Assembly (NCBI GenBank): GCA_029783825.1
Contig: JAREIK010002272.1
Coordinates: 152,400-216,399, forward strand
Length of the DNA stretch: 64,000 nucleotides
Direction of reading: 5' to 3'
DNA from: Sapria himalayana
Lineage: Eukaryota; Streptophyta; Magnoliopsida; Malpighiales; Rafflesiaceae
Position 1 is the first letter of the stretch, and each line of letters starts with the position of its first letter. Below the pieces are notes generated by a model. That model was not told where the DNA came from, ran no database searches, and saw nothing but the letters and a program-made list of their open reading frames with translations. The position numbers and the translations under genes were made by a program. Positions 33,342 to 46,890 of the stretch are shown in pieces.

Positions 33342-34316
33342 CATATAGCTATATAGATAGATAAACAAATACATTGATAGATAGATAGATAGAAAAATAG
33401 ATAGATTGATTGAATGATTGATAGTTAGATAAATATATATTATTAGATAGATAGATAGATTTATTGATTGATAGACAGATTGATAGATAGATTGATAGAT
33501 AGATTGATAGACAGATAGATAGTTGATTGATAGAAAGATAAATAGACAGATCGAAAAACAAATAGATAGAGAGATAGATAGACAGATAGATAGTTAGATA
33601 GATAGATAGACAAATTGAAAGATAGAAAGATAGATAGACATATATATAGACAAATAAATAGGTAGATATATAGATAGATCAATAGATAGATAGACAAATA
33701 GATAGATATATAGACAAATAGATAAAAAGATAGATAGACATATATATAGATAGAGTGATAGACAAATAGTTAGACAAATAGATAGACAGATAGTTAGAAA
33801 GATATATAAATAAAGAGATAGACAGATAGACAAATTAATATATAGATAGATACATAGACTGTTAATAGAAAGATAGACAAATTAATAAACACATAGATAG
33901 ATATATAGATAGAGAGACAGTTCGATAAATAGATGGACAGATAGATAGATAGATAGACAAATAGATAGACAGATTGATAGACTGATTTATAGAAAGATAT
34001 ATATATATACTGATATATAGAATGCTAGATAGATAGACAAATAGATAGATAGATACACAAATATAATGATTGATAGATAGATAGACAAATAGATAGATAG
34101 ATATATATATATATATATATATAAAGAGTGCTAGAGAGAGTGATAGAATGATAGATAAATCGATAGATAGATAATTAGATAGACAAATAGATAGAAAAAA
34201 AGATATGTAGATATATAGTTAGATATAAAGATAGATTGATAGATTGATAAAAACATAGATAGACAAATTGAGAGATAGATAAGTAGATAAATATATAAAG
34301 AGATTTATAGATTAAT

Positions 34317-34348
<32 letters not shown>

Positions 34349-34672
34349 AGATAGATAGATAGATATATTCATAAAAAGATTGAAATATAGAATGATAGAT
34401 AGATTGATAAATAAATTTATAAACAAATTGATAGACTGGTAGATATACAGATAGAAAGATAGATAGATAGACATATTAATAGATAGATAGTTAGACAGAT
34501 AGAATGACAGATAAATATGTAGATAGGTTGTAAGACAAATAGATAGATTGATTAATAGATATATTGATACATAGATTGATAGATAGATTTGCAGAGAGAT
34601 CGTTAGAAATATAGATAGATAGAAAGATAAATAGATAAATAGAAATATATATAGATAAATAGATAGATAGAT

Positions 34673-34719
<47 letters not shown>

Positions 34720-34766
34720 AATAGATAGATAAATAGATAGAAAGACATACAGATAGATAGATAGAT

Positions 34767-34809
<43 letters not shown>

Positions 34810-37513
34810 TAGATAAAGAGAAAGAGAGGAAAATAGATAGATAGATAAACAAATAGAAAGACATAATGATAGACAAATAGATCAATATATTGATTGATAG
34901 ATAGATAGGTATATCGATAGATAGATAGACAAATAGATAGATTTATTTATAGAAAGATAGAGAAATAAATATACAGATTTACAGACAGATAAACAAACAG
35001 AAAGATAGATAGAGAGATATATAGATAGATAGATAGAAGTGATAGATAGATAGATAGATAGAAGTGATAGATAGATAGATAGATTGATAGATAAATAGAC
35101 AGACATATAGAATGATTAATTGATTGATAGATAGATAGATATTCAAATTGATAGATAGATAGATATATATAAAGACTGACAGATTGATAGATAGAATGAT
35201 AGATATATATACTGATAAACAGTCAGATAAATAAAGAAATAGATAGATAAACAGATAGATAGATAGATAGATAGATTCATTGATTATTAATAGATTAATT
35301 GATAGATTAATAGAGAGATTGATAGACAGATAGATAAGTAGACAAATAGATAGAAAGATAGATTGATTAATTGATTGGTAGACAGATAGATTGATTGATT
35401 GACAGATAGATAAAAACTTTGATAGAAAGATTGATACAGAGATTTTTAGACAAATTGATAGAAAGATAGAATGAAAGATAGATAGAGAAAAAGATAGACA
35501 GATAGAAAGACATAGATATTTAGATAGATAGATAGAAAGATAGATAATTAAATAATTTTATAGTTAGATAGATTATTAGACAGAGAGATAAAGATATATA
35601 TAGATAGATAAGACAGATAAATAGATAGATAGATAAATAAATAGATAGATAGATTGATTGATAGTTAGATTGATTTATTGATTGACTGATTAATAAATAG
35701 ATTGATAGATTTAGAAATACATATGCAGTTAAATAGTCAAATAGATAGAGAAATATATAGTTATATAGATAGACAGATAAATAAATAAATATATATATAG
35801 ATAGATATATAGATTGATAGACAGATTGATAAAGAGATTGAAGGAAAGATAGATATACAATTAGATTGTTAGATATATAGATAGAAAGATAGATTGCTAG
35901 ATAGATAGATGGATAATTAGATAGGTGGGTAGATAAATAGATATATAGAAAGATAGAAAGACATAAAGATAAACAAATAGATAGATAGACATACAGATAG
36001 ATAGATATATTAATAAATAGATAGATAGGTAGATAGATATTTAGATAGATAGATAGATTAATAGATTGATTGATTCAAAGATTGATAGACATATTGATAG
36101 ATAGATTGATATATAGATTTATAGATAGATTAAAAAATAAAAAGATAGAAAGATAGAAAGATAGAAAGATAGATAAATAGATATATAGATAGAGTGTTAT
36201 ACACATTTTTAGACAAATAGATAAAGATATATATAGATATATATATATATATAGAAGGATAAATAGATAGATAGAAAGATAGATAGAGAGACATTTAGAT
36301 AGATAGATAGATACAAAGACAGATAAATAGATAGATTAATAGACTAATAGATAGATAGATAGATAAACATATATATAGATAATAAGATAGACAGATATAA
36401 AGACAAATAGATTGACAGATAGATAAATAGATATATAGATAAATAGACTGATAGTTAGTTAGATAGAAAGATATGTAGATAGATAGATAGATAGACAAAT
36501 TGATAGATAAATAGATAGACAAATAGAGATGATATATAGATAGAAAGATAGATACACAGATACATAGATAGATTGATATACAAATTTATAGATAAATAGT
36601 AAGAAAGGTAGATAGATAGATAAAAATATAGAGATAGATAGATAGATAAAAATATTGACAGATAGACGTACATATATATATATATATTGAATGACACTTA
36701 GATAGATAGATATATAGATTAATACAAAGATTACTTGACAGATTGCTAGACAAATTGATAGATAGATTGATATAAAGATTGATAGACAGATAGATAGACG
36801 AATAAGTAGATAATTAGATAGTGAGATAGATTGACACAAAAATAGATAGTTAAATAGATAGACAAATAAATAGATAGATAGAAAGAGAGAGAGAGAGAGA
36901 GATACATAGATAAATATACAGATAGATAGACAGAAATATAGTGATAGATATATTAATAGATAGATAAAAAGTTTGACAAATAGAAAGATAGAATGATAAA
37001 TAAATAGAAAGATAGATAGATAGAAAATAGATAGAAAATAGATAGAAAATAGATAGATAGATCATTACATAGAAAGATAGATAAACAAATTGATATATAG
37101 ATTCATAGATGATTGAATGATATAAAGATTTATTAATAAATTGATAGATAGATTAATTGATAATTTGATAGATATGTAGATAGATAAATTTATAGACAGA
37201 TAATTATATAGATATATAGATAAATAGAGAGATAGATAGATAGATAGATAGATAGATAAAAAGATAGATAGATAGATTGATTGATGGAAAGATTTATAGA
37301 CATATAGATAGATTGATTGATAGACTAATTTATAGATAGATTAATAGAATTATTTCTTGACCGATAGATAGACAAAAAGATAGACAAAGAGATAGACAGA
37401 AAGATAGTTCGACATATATCGACTAATAGATACATAGATAAATAGTTTGAAAGATTATTAGATAGATAGATAAAGATATATATAAATTGATAGATAGATA
37501 GATAGATAGATAA

Positions 37514-37588
<75 letters not shown>

Positions 37589-40111
37589 TTTATTTATACA
37601 AAAATATGTTGGAAGATAGATAGATATACAAAAAATAGACAAATAAATAAATAGATAGATATATAGATTAATAGATAGCCAGATAGATAGATAAACATAT
37701 ATAGAGAAAGTTAGATCCGTAGATAGATAAAGTGATAAATTTATAGATATATAGATAGCTAGATAAACAAATAAATACACAGATAGATAAAAAGAAAGAA
37801 AGATAGATAGATAGCCAAATACATAGACATACAGATAAATAGATAGATAGAATGACTGATAGATAGATAGATAAACAAATAGATAGACACATAGAAAGAC
37901 AAATAGATAGATATATAAACAAATAGGTAGAAAGATAGATATATAGATAGACAAATAGATAGATAGAATGATAAATAGATTAATAGGCAGATTGATAAAC
38001 AAATTGATAGATTGATTGACAGAGAAATTGATAGAATGATAGAGACTTATAGATAGTCAGATAGATCAATAGAAAGATAGATTAAAAGATAGATGGACAA
38101 ATAGAGAGATAGATAGATATTTAGATAGATAGATATTTAGATAGATAGATATTTAGATAGATAGATAGATATACAGATAGATAGAGAAAAAGATAGAAAA
38201 ATAGATAGATAGATATATAGAAAGATAGACAAATAGAAAAATAGAATGATAGATAGATACATCAACATATCGATAGATATTTATATAGATAGATAGCTAG
38301 AAAGAAAGATAGATAATTAGATAGATAGATAAATAGACAAATAGATAGATAGACATATAGATAAACAGAGAGATAAATAGATAGATAGATAAATAGGTAG
38401 GCAAATAGACAGATAGATAGATAGACAAATAGTTAAATAGATATAAAGATAGATAGACTGAAAGATAGATAGATAGATAGGTAGATTCATAGATAGTTAT
38501 ATAGATAGATAGAAGATAAATATACAAAAAGATAGACAGATATATAGATAGATATATAAACTAATAGATAGATAGAAAGATAGACTAATAGATAGATAGA
38601 TAGATAGAGAGATTAATAGATTGATAGCAAAAGTGATAAACGTATAGATAGATAATTAGATTGAAAGAGAGACAGATAGAATGATAATTAGATTGATATT
38701 TATATAGATAAATAGATAGATTGTTAGATAGATAGATAGATAGCTAGATAGACAGTTTGATAGAAAGATTGATAGTCTTATTGATAGACATATAGGTAGA
38801 TAGATAGATAGATAGATTTATAGACAAATAGATAGATAGATACATATAGATAGACAAAAAGATAGGTAGATAGAAAGAAAGATAGATACATAAATAGATA
38901 GATATATAGATTATTAGACAAGAAAATAGAAAGAGAGATAACTTAAGAGATAGAAAAATAGATAGACAAAGAGATATATAGAATGATAGATAGATAAATA
39001 GATAGATAGACACATAGATACCCAGATAAATAGACAGATAAATAGACAAATATATAATAGAATATAGATAAAAAAATAGACATATATATAGACATATAGA
39101 TAGACAAATAGGTAGACAAATAGATAGATTGATTGATATACAAATAGTTAGAAAAATAGATATATAGATAGACAATTATAAAACAAATCGATAAACAAAT
39201 AGATAGATAGACATATACATACATATAATGATAGATAGATTGGTATAGAGGCATATAGACATACAAATAAAAAGTTGTATAGATAGATAGATATATAGAC
39301 AAAATGATAGATATATAAAGAAATTGATTTATATACAGACCGATAGATATATTGTTATACCAATTGATAAATAGATTGGTAGACATATTGATAGAGAGAT
39401 TCATATATTGATTGATAGGTATATTGATATACAAATTGATAGATAGATAGATATACAGATATATAGAGTGATAGATAGACAAATAGATAGATAGAAAGAT
39501 ACATGACAAAATAGATAGATAAAAAGATACATGACAAAATAGATAGATAGAAAGATAAATAGAAAGATTGATAATGCGATAAATAGACATATAAATAGAC
39601 AAGTAAATAAATAGATAGATAAAAAGATAAAAAGATTGACAGATAGATAAACATAAAAATAGATAGATGGAAAGATAGATAGATAACATGCATATAGATC
39701 TATATCTAGACCAACATATTGATAGATAAATAGATATCTAGACCAACATATTGATAGATAGATAGATATACAGAGAGATAGATAGATAGAGACAATGATA
39801 GATAGATAGATAGATATAGAGACAAACAGATAGACAGACAGACAGATAGATAAATAGACATATAGAATGATAGAGAGATATATAGATAGAAAGATAAATA
39901 GATAGTTTGACAGATAGATATATATATAGTTATAAAGATTGATAAACACATTTATAGACAGATAGATAGAGAAATACGTAGACATATAGATAAATAGATA
40001 GATAGATAGGCATATAGATAGATAGATTATTAGGTAGATAAATATATTGACAAATATATATACAGATTGATAGAAAAATAAATAGATAGCAAGACATACA
40101 AAAAGATAGAT
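33342..40111. repeat. (GATA)n satellite array, plus-strand GATA, 6.8 kb
   Basis: Degenerate GATA with GACA, GATT, AATA and GAAA variants. It contains (TA)n blocks near 34.11, 34.68-34.71, 34.77-34.81 and 37.51-37.59 kb. Local duplications include a 32-base-spaced repeat around TATCTAGACCAACATATTGA (39703 and 39735) and a repeat around AAGATACATGACAAAATAG (about 39.51 and 39.53 kb). Long minus-strand Tyr/Leu/Ser/Ile frames result from the repeat. No gene is seen. Confidence 0.95.
37507..37587. repeat. (TA)n tract of about 40 units
   Basis: The longest clean TA run in the GATA part of the window, flanked on both sides by GATA/AATA repeat. Confidence 0.95.
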
Positions 40112-40553
40112 TAAAGGTGTCAAATAGGCTAGGCCGGCCCGGCCCTACATAGGGCACATCATGATTCAGTTGTGCCTGGCTCGGCATGGCATGCTACAAT
40201 GCTGTGCTCGGGCCCGTGCCGAGCATACCCTCGGCACCGGTCGTGCCCTACCAGGCCGAGGGAATTCAGCCCACGTGTCGTGCCAAGCACGACACGAGGG
40301 CCTGGCTTAGGGGCACGACAGACGTGACCACACACCGAGTTTGGTCATGGTGACCTGGCGCCCGATGGGCAAAGCTAGCCAAGCCATGAAAGGGCTATGA
40401 TGGCATGGAGGCATACCATGACACCATATTCTTTTAAAAAAATTAGGGTTTTGGTCTATCCCGAACTTGGCCGAACCTGGTAGATTTTGGGCCAGGGCCC
40501 ATGTCAGGACTGACCTCACAGAACCATGCCGGGCCAGGTACGGCATGGTACAC
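40112..40553 (+). mobile_element. Small hAT derivative, one terminal repeat visible
   Basis: It starts TAAAGGTGTCAAATAGG, similar to the hAT tip at 21497. GC-rich subterminal sequence full of GGCACGAC, GTCGTGCC and CGGCATGG words follows on both sides of a short AT-rich core, and there is no transposase. It looks like a non-autonomous (MITE-like) member of the same family. The right tip is missing, as the sequence changes at about 40553 into a CACTA transposase exon. Confidence 0.65.
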
Positions 40554-41984
40554 TCACTACTTCTTATGACCTTCTATGGTCTCCAAATAGATAGAATCAT
40601 AGTCAAAGAATGAAGATCCATAAAACCCTCTACTTGTTGAGAAGCAGTTGTCACACATTCCTCCATTAATTTTTGTGATAAAAGAGTTAAAAATACTATT
40701 ATAGATATACATAAAATTGTTTTATATTTTGCATTCCAAACAACTTTGAAAATTTATTGTGGTACTATTATATTTTTTTAATATAACAGATTCTTACAGC
40801 AATCATCTGAGACTTGTTGTCAACAAACTGACCATCTGCTTTCTTCACGTGCATCTTTTTGAAAATCTCATAAAAATGAGGATCTCGACCCAATTATCTA
40901 GCCTAGAGTATGTATTTATTAAGTCATAAAATAACAAATGATAAAAAATTTAACAAATTAATAAAACCATGCATTGATTAAATTTATTTAGACTATTAGG
41001 ACAACCACTAAATATATAAATATTAAAAATTTTAATATTATACTAAATCTCGAGCATGTTTAATGCTCGACTTTGGCCCTCCTGTGTGGCTAGACATTTT
41101 TGTACCTAGTCCGGCTACCTCAGTTCATTAATTTTTGCTGGTAATCTCTAATTTTTTTAACATCTAACTCCTCCCAATACTTAAGCCACTCGGACTAGTC
41201 ATCCTCGGATATAAATTTAGCCATTAATTTTATATTCTTCAATTAATGGACAAAATCAGAATACTATCCAGTAGCTTTGCTCTCTGATAATGACTTTATC
41301 TTTCCATCAAATTTGAGTGCCCATGTGCACTTATTCTATATATAGAAATATCACAAAAAATTTATATTAATTACAATGACATAATTATTTGCTGCTTGAA
41401 TAAAAACCAACATAATAGTCAACTAAGCAGATACTTAATTTTCAATGCTTTTTTTTCATTATTTTCACCTGAAGTCATTAAAATTAACTCTTTTGTCAAT
41501 TCAAAAACTTTATTCCATGATAACATTGAAAAAAAAGGAAATCATAACTATATATAAAAAAACTATTAACAGGATCATCATAATATTTTATTCTAGTAAT
41601 ATTTAAATATTTCTTATACCTCTTATCCACAATCTCAATTACTAACTTAACACTGAATGCAGAAGAAGGCACAACATTTGATGATGTCGATGATTTTATA
41701 AATGGGGTAATTATCGGTGTAAAATGTAGTGTAGAAGATGGTGATGGATCAAAAGTGTTTGTAGGAAGGACATTGGGTGGTGGGCTTATATCTGATAAAG
41801 GTGATAGTAAAGGTGTCAATGATGGTGATGGAGATACAAATATAGATGTGTTTGTGATGTTTAAGTCTGGATATAGTGGGTATGAGATGGTAATATATTT
41901 GCAACATGGTATAAAATACTAGATAAATTTGGTCCATTATACGTCTTGTCCACCTCCACCATGGTCACATCCTTTAGGTGCCAT
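40554..41984 (-). pseudogene. Ptta/En/Spm-like transposase of CACTA-D, N-terminus present, C-terminus cut
   Basis: The start is ATG at 41984, giving MAPKGCDHGGGGQDV. This basic, Gly-rich opening is common in the family, and a stop follows. In the same frame comes a Pro/Ser-rich segment (SPLSDISPPPNVLPTNTFD) and SAFSVKLVIEIVDKRYKKYL. Later exons (about 41.10-41.34 kb and 40.82-40.91 kb) carry the W..YW and GSRS.FYEIF segments. The last one, from a TATATCTAG acceptor near 40.70 kb, runs into the junction at 40554. It is the most complete N-terminus among the copies here, yet still has stops. Confidence 0.65.
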
Positions 41985-42127
41985 CTGCTATACAAAAAAT
42001 AAAAACTTAGAACAAATAATAGAGATATGATGAACAACCATGCATTTTATAATAAAACACACCAATAAATTTCATCAAAATATAGAAAGGTTTTGATAGT
42101 TTAATATTATAATACAATTATACCAAT

Positions 42128-42354
42128 TTAATTATCGGCATAATTATCATTCTCTAATTGATCTTCTGATATTTCGTCTGATTCTGATGGAAGTTCCAAC
42201 TCATCTTCAGATAGAAATTGATCATCATCAATTTCATTTAGGTCACCAATTGAGTCACATAAATTTACTAGATCATCATCTACATGCACATGCTCAATAT
42301 TATTTATGTCATCTTCTTAGAATGCTGGTGCAATAGTTATGTCTGCACTTCTTT
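42128..42354 (-). pseudogene. C-terminal tail of TNP2-like transposase in CACTA-D
   Basis: The minus-strand frame reads DSIGDLNEIDDDQF, SEDELELPSESDEISEDQL, then ENDNYADN and TAA (42128-42130). This acidic tail follows the DUF4216-like domain in the copies at 17.6 and 63.6 kb. Upstream it is cut at about 42355, where a GA-rich tract begins, so the catalytic part is gone. Confidence 0.65.
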
Positions 42355-42700
42355 GTTGAGAGAAAGAAAGGAGGGAGAGAAAGAGAGAGAAATGGGGAAG
42401 AGAGAGAAAAAGAGAAATGGGGAAGAGAGAGAAAGAGAGAAAGGGGAGAGAGAGAGAGAATGGATTGATAGAGAGAGAGTGAGAGAGAGAGAAGGGAGAG
42501 AGATAAAGAGAGGGAGAGAGAAAAAAAATGCAAAAATGAAATAGTGCAATAAAGAAAATAGAAAGAGAGAGAGAGAGAAAAAGAGAGAGTGTGTAACACA
42601 AAAAGAAAAAGAGAGTGTGTGACACAAAAAGAAAAAGAGGGAGATAGAGTGACACAGAAAGAATGACAGAGAGAGAGAGAGACACATAGAGAATATAGTG
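42355..42700. repeat. Polypurine GA-rich tract, about 345 bases
   Basis: Almost pure purine on the plus strand (GAGAGAAAGAGAGAG-type). Imperfect units of about 30 bases carry GTGTGTGACACAAAAAGAAA in the right half. It lies exactly at the TNP2 deletion junction. Long polypurine tracts with mirror symmetry can form triplex structure; that is inference here. Confidence 0.9.
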
Positions 42701-42939
42701 TTAGAATGAGGAAATACAAAAAAGAACAAACATATTTCTTCTATACAAACCTTTCATATATTACATATTTTGTCATACATAAGTTCATATATGAGCTAGA
42801 GGCCTAATGGGTGGGATTAGGTAAGAGTACGTACTTATTTCAACAATATGCTATATCCAACCAATGCTATGTGCTTAGATATAATTGATATTATATCTTT
42901 TTCCATTTAATTTCAAGTTAGTGCAACAAATTAGTAATA

Positions 42940-44970
42940 TCCCATTTATAATTATATGTTATTATATAACTAGTATATGTAGTTATAAATAGTTAGATAT
43001 AGTTATATATTGATATATTCATACAAGTAGTTATATGTAGTTATACATAAATATATACAATGATATAACCAAATATATAGATTTACATATATGTATACAT
43101 AGTTACAAATATAGTTATATTTAATTATATAGAGTGTTACATAGTTATACAAATATTATATATAGTTATACACATCTAGCTAAACATAATGTTGTATGTT
43201 GTTATACAGTAATTATAATTATAGTTACATGTTGTTATACATATAGTTACAGATATAGTTATACTTATATTTATACATGTAGGTATATATATTTTTTCAT
43301 ATAAATTTATATATGAGCACATATAGTTATCTATAGGTATAGATATTGTATAATACATTTTTATATACAAATATATTAAAATGTATATTAAATATATGTT
43401 GTTAATTATATATTTAAATATATTTATGTATAATGTTTTTATAGTTATACAGGAGTCAAATAAAATTATTTATCGTTATATGTTATTATAATTATAGTAT
43501 ATATAGTTAAAAATAAAGTCATATACAGTTAAACATATAGTTATATATAGATATATTCATACAAGTAGTATATGTAGTTATCCATAAATGTATACAAAGT
43601 TATAAACAAATATATAGATTTAAATATATGTATACATAGTTACAAATATAGTTATATTTAATTATATAGAGTGTTACATAGTAATACATATATTTATATA
43701 TAGTTATATACATGTAGTTAAACATAATGTTGTATGTTGTTATACATGTAATTATAAATATAATTACATGTGGTTTTACATATATTTAAACATATAGTTA
43801 TACTTATATTTATACATGTAGGTATATAGATTTTTTCATTTAATTTTATTTATTTATACATATAGTTATGTATAGGTATAGATATAGTAAAATACATTTT
43901 TATATACTAATATATAAAATGTATTATTGAATATATGTTGTTATTTATATATTTAAATATAGTTAAGTATACTATTTTTTGGATTATACATATAGTCAAA
44001 GACAATTATTTATAGTTATATGTTCTTATAGCTATAGTATATATAGTTAAAAATAGAGTTATATATAGTTAAAGATATAGTTATATATAGATATATTCAT
44101 ACAAGTAGTTATAAGTAGTTATACATAAATGTATACAACATTATAAACAAACATATAGATTTAATTATATGCATACATATATGTATGCATAGTTACAAAT
44201 ATAGTTTTATTTAATTATATAGAGTGTTACATAGTTATAAAAATATGTATATATAGTTATTCACATATAGATATATATGTATATGTAGTTAAAGATATAA
44301 TTATATATAACATTTTTATAGTTATACATTTAGTAAAATACAATTATATATAGTTATATATTATTATACATATAGTATATTTTGTTAGAAATATAGTTAT
44401 ATAGAATTGTACATGTAGTTATAAATTATTATAAAGTTAAAAAAATAGTTTTGTCTAGTAATAAATATAGTTATAAAATTAGTTTACATAATAATAAATA
44501 TAGATATAAATACTTTTATGTATAATGGCATATGATTATATAATTAACAAGTGTTTAAATATAATATTTGTTCGTAAATCTTTTTATAAATGTTATTTAT
44601 ATATAATTATATATATGTGACACTTTTATAAATTTCATATAATATATATATCACATTTATATAAACATTATAAATATTATAAATTTATATAAAAATTAAT
44701 ATGTTAATAAATATTTACAAAAATATATAAACATTTTATATGTTATATAATTGTTATATATAAAATTATATAAATAGATAGTTTTATGTAAATGTTGTAT
44801 AGATATTTATAAACATTAATACATATGTATAAATATTTATATATAACATTATAAGTTTATATAAACATATTAGTGTTTATATATAATGTAAAACGTTTAT
44901 ATATATTAAAGTATAGACATTTATATATAATGTCATATGATTATATAAAAGTATAAAAGTTTATATATAA
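42940..44970 (-). repeat. AT-rich intron-like region with about 550-base units (CACTA-D)
   Basis: In reverse it matches 6.3-8.64 kb of CACTA-A. The block ACATAATGTTGTATGTTGTTATAC occurs near 43.18 and 43.73 kb, giving a period of about 550 bases. Readable peptide strings from the two regions (TISIPI, NICLTICITICITT-like) correspond. That reflects the shared DNA repeat and does not indicate a protein. Confidence 0.75.
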
Positions 44971-46340
44971 TATTATCTGTTTATAATATTTTTGGAGACA
45001 ACAAAATAGAACTGATAAGCATCAAGTTTGTTTTTTTAAGTTACAAAAGTTGAAAACAATATGCAAACAATTTGTATTAGAAATAGATAAAACCCTAAAA
45101 ATTTAAATAGTAAGAGAGCAAAGTTTAGACTGACAATTTATTGTTTCATTACTAGTGTAGAGTAAAAATCATATAAGTGATATTAAAATAGAAGAAAAAA
45201 GAAGGAAAATTGGGGGAAAAAAATCAAACCCGAATATTCTATAACAACCAAACTCCACTAATGGTAATTAAATTGATAGAGATAGAGATATGTATATAGC
45301 ATTCCGAAGGAGATGAGATATGATAATATTACCTGGTAACAAGAAGAGATAGATTTTGTAAGTTGCACCCTTAGTCCTATTTTGCTTCTCCTCTCATCGT
45401 CATTGAAAGATTGAAAAAATGATAAGTGCTTAATGCCTTAGCATCTTTTGACAAGGAAACTATAAATACAAAATTGGCTGTAAATAAATAGAAAATAAAG
45501 ATACAAAAATATAAAAGTAAACTAAAATTATAAAAATTAATAATTTAAATAAAAAAATGAAATAGATTTTTATTTAACCATAATGATATTATTTCATTAA
45601 TAAATAAAATAATAATATATAATAATAAAGTATTTAATAAATAATAAATAAATAAATATATATATATATATAATGGTTAAAAATTTATAAGAATTCAATT
45701 TATTTTTTATTAATATAATAGAAATAATTATAAAGGCATAAAATTTGAATCTTTTAGTCATTATAAATTTGAATATTTTAAGTGTTCATTTAATAACCAC
45801 ACTGAGATATTTATTTTTTAAATCATCAAAATTTTTTGATGTAATTAAAACATCTATGTATTAATGTTTAAATATCAACTTATTTTTTTTTATTTTATGA
45901 AAAATTTGAATTTTTTTTATAATTTAAAAATTTCAAATCTTTTAGTCATTATATTTTTAAAAGATTGTTATAATCATAAAAATATTTTTTGTACTTTAAT
46001 AATATAAATATTTACTTGTTTATTCATTAATTCATATATTTTTATAAATTTTTATATTTAATCAAATAATTGTTTATTTTAACTTTTTAATAGTAGTTGT
46101 TTTTATTTATGTTTATTTATTAATTAAAATATCTGAAAAATTATTATAATTAGATAATAAATTATATAATGTTTTTTAATACAAATATTTAAATATCAGA
46201 ATTAAAAATTTCAGAAAAAAATTTTGTATAATTTTTATTTAATTTATAATAAAAAAATAGTTATTTTAGTCTAATTTAATATAAAATTTTAGGCGAATTT
46301 ATATATTTATTAAAATTTTAATTTATAATATATATTTTTA
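44971..46340 (-). other. 5' region of CACTA-D between intron-like block and terminal repeats
   Basis: On the minus strand TTACCAG/GTAATATT near 45.33 kb could be the splice donor of a first non-coding exon, mirroring the arrangement in CACTA-A. The rest (45.45-46.34 kb) is AT-rich with no gene. Confidence 0.35.
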
Positions 46341-46890
46341 TTATTATATGAAGAGATTGTGTCTTTCAAGGATCACTCATCTATAGACCATGAAATATCT
46401 TTAATATAGAAAATTAGATAAAATATTAAAATAAATAATGCTTAAAAAAATTAAATCATTAAAGATTAGCGATGGAAATTATCACTAACCCAAATAGATA
46501 GGGAAAAATCCCTAACTAAATGCATATATTTTGAGATAATAAATATTTAAGGAATAATCGCTTTCAATTATATATAAAATCATAAAAAAATAAATTTAGT
46601 TAATTATTTAGTGATGGGTTTTGTCTCGTTCTAATTAGCTAGGGAATTCCATCTCTAATTCCGTCGCTAAATTTCAATCTTTTATTTGAGCGAATATCTA
46701 TGATAATTTTAGCGATGGAGATTTTCATTCGAACATTTCCATCACTAATCCATAACTAATCCATCACAAAATTTTAATTTATTGTAAAATCATAAATCCG
46801 TTGTAATACCTTAGCTAATCCCTAGCTAATTATATAGGAAATTTATGCCGAGTTAAATTTCCTTAGCTAAATAGATATTTTTTTGTAGTT
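46341..46890 (-). repeat. 5' terminal and subterminal repeats of CACTA-D
   Basis: Repeated TCCCTAACTAAAT, TAGCTAGGGAATT, CCATCACTAA and CCCTAGCTAATTA motifs run up to the terminal tip. It is closely related to the right end of CACTA-C. Confidence 0.75.

Larger units (their letters stand above)
40554..46890 (-). mobile_element. CACTA-D: CACTA element, 3' end lost, TNP2 largely deleted
   Basis: The right end GATATTTTTTTGTAGTT (46890) is a CACTACAAAAAAATATC-type tip with the first base changed. CCCTAGCTAAAT-type subterminal motifs precede it and match the 5' end of CACTA-C. On the minus strand come a 5' region, an AT-rich intron-like block, a GA-rich tract, the last part of TNP2 (42128-42354) and the Ptta-like gene from its start codon (41984) into its C-terminal exon, where it is cut at 40554 by the hAT derivative. 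The 3' terminus is therefore absent. Confidence 0.8.

Noticed and set aside
42309..42729. Ser/Leu/Phe-rich frames opposite the GA tract
   Set aside because: They are readings of a polypyrimidine repeat in several overlapping frames.
7486..43370. Similar Ile/Tyr-rich peptides at 7.5-7.7 kb (plus) and 43.2-43.4 kb (minus), as if a conserved protein
   Set aside because: The similarity follows from the shared AT-rich 550-base DNA repeat. The frames have no start context, and neighbouring units of the same repeat do not keep them.
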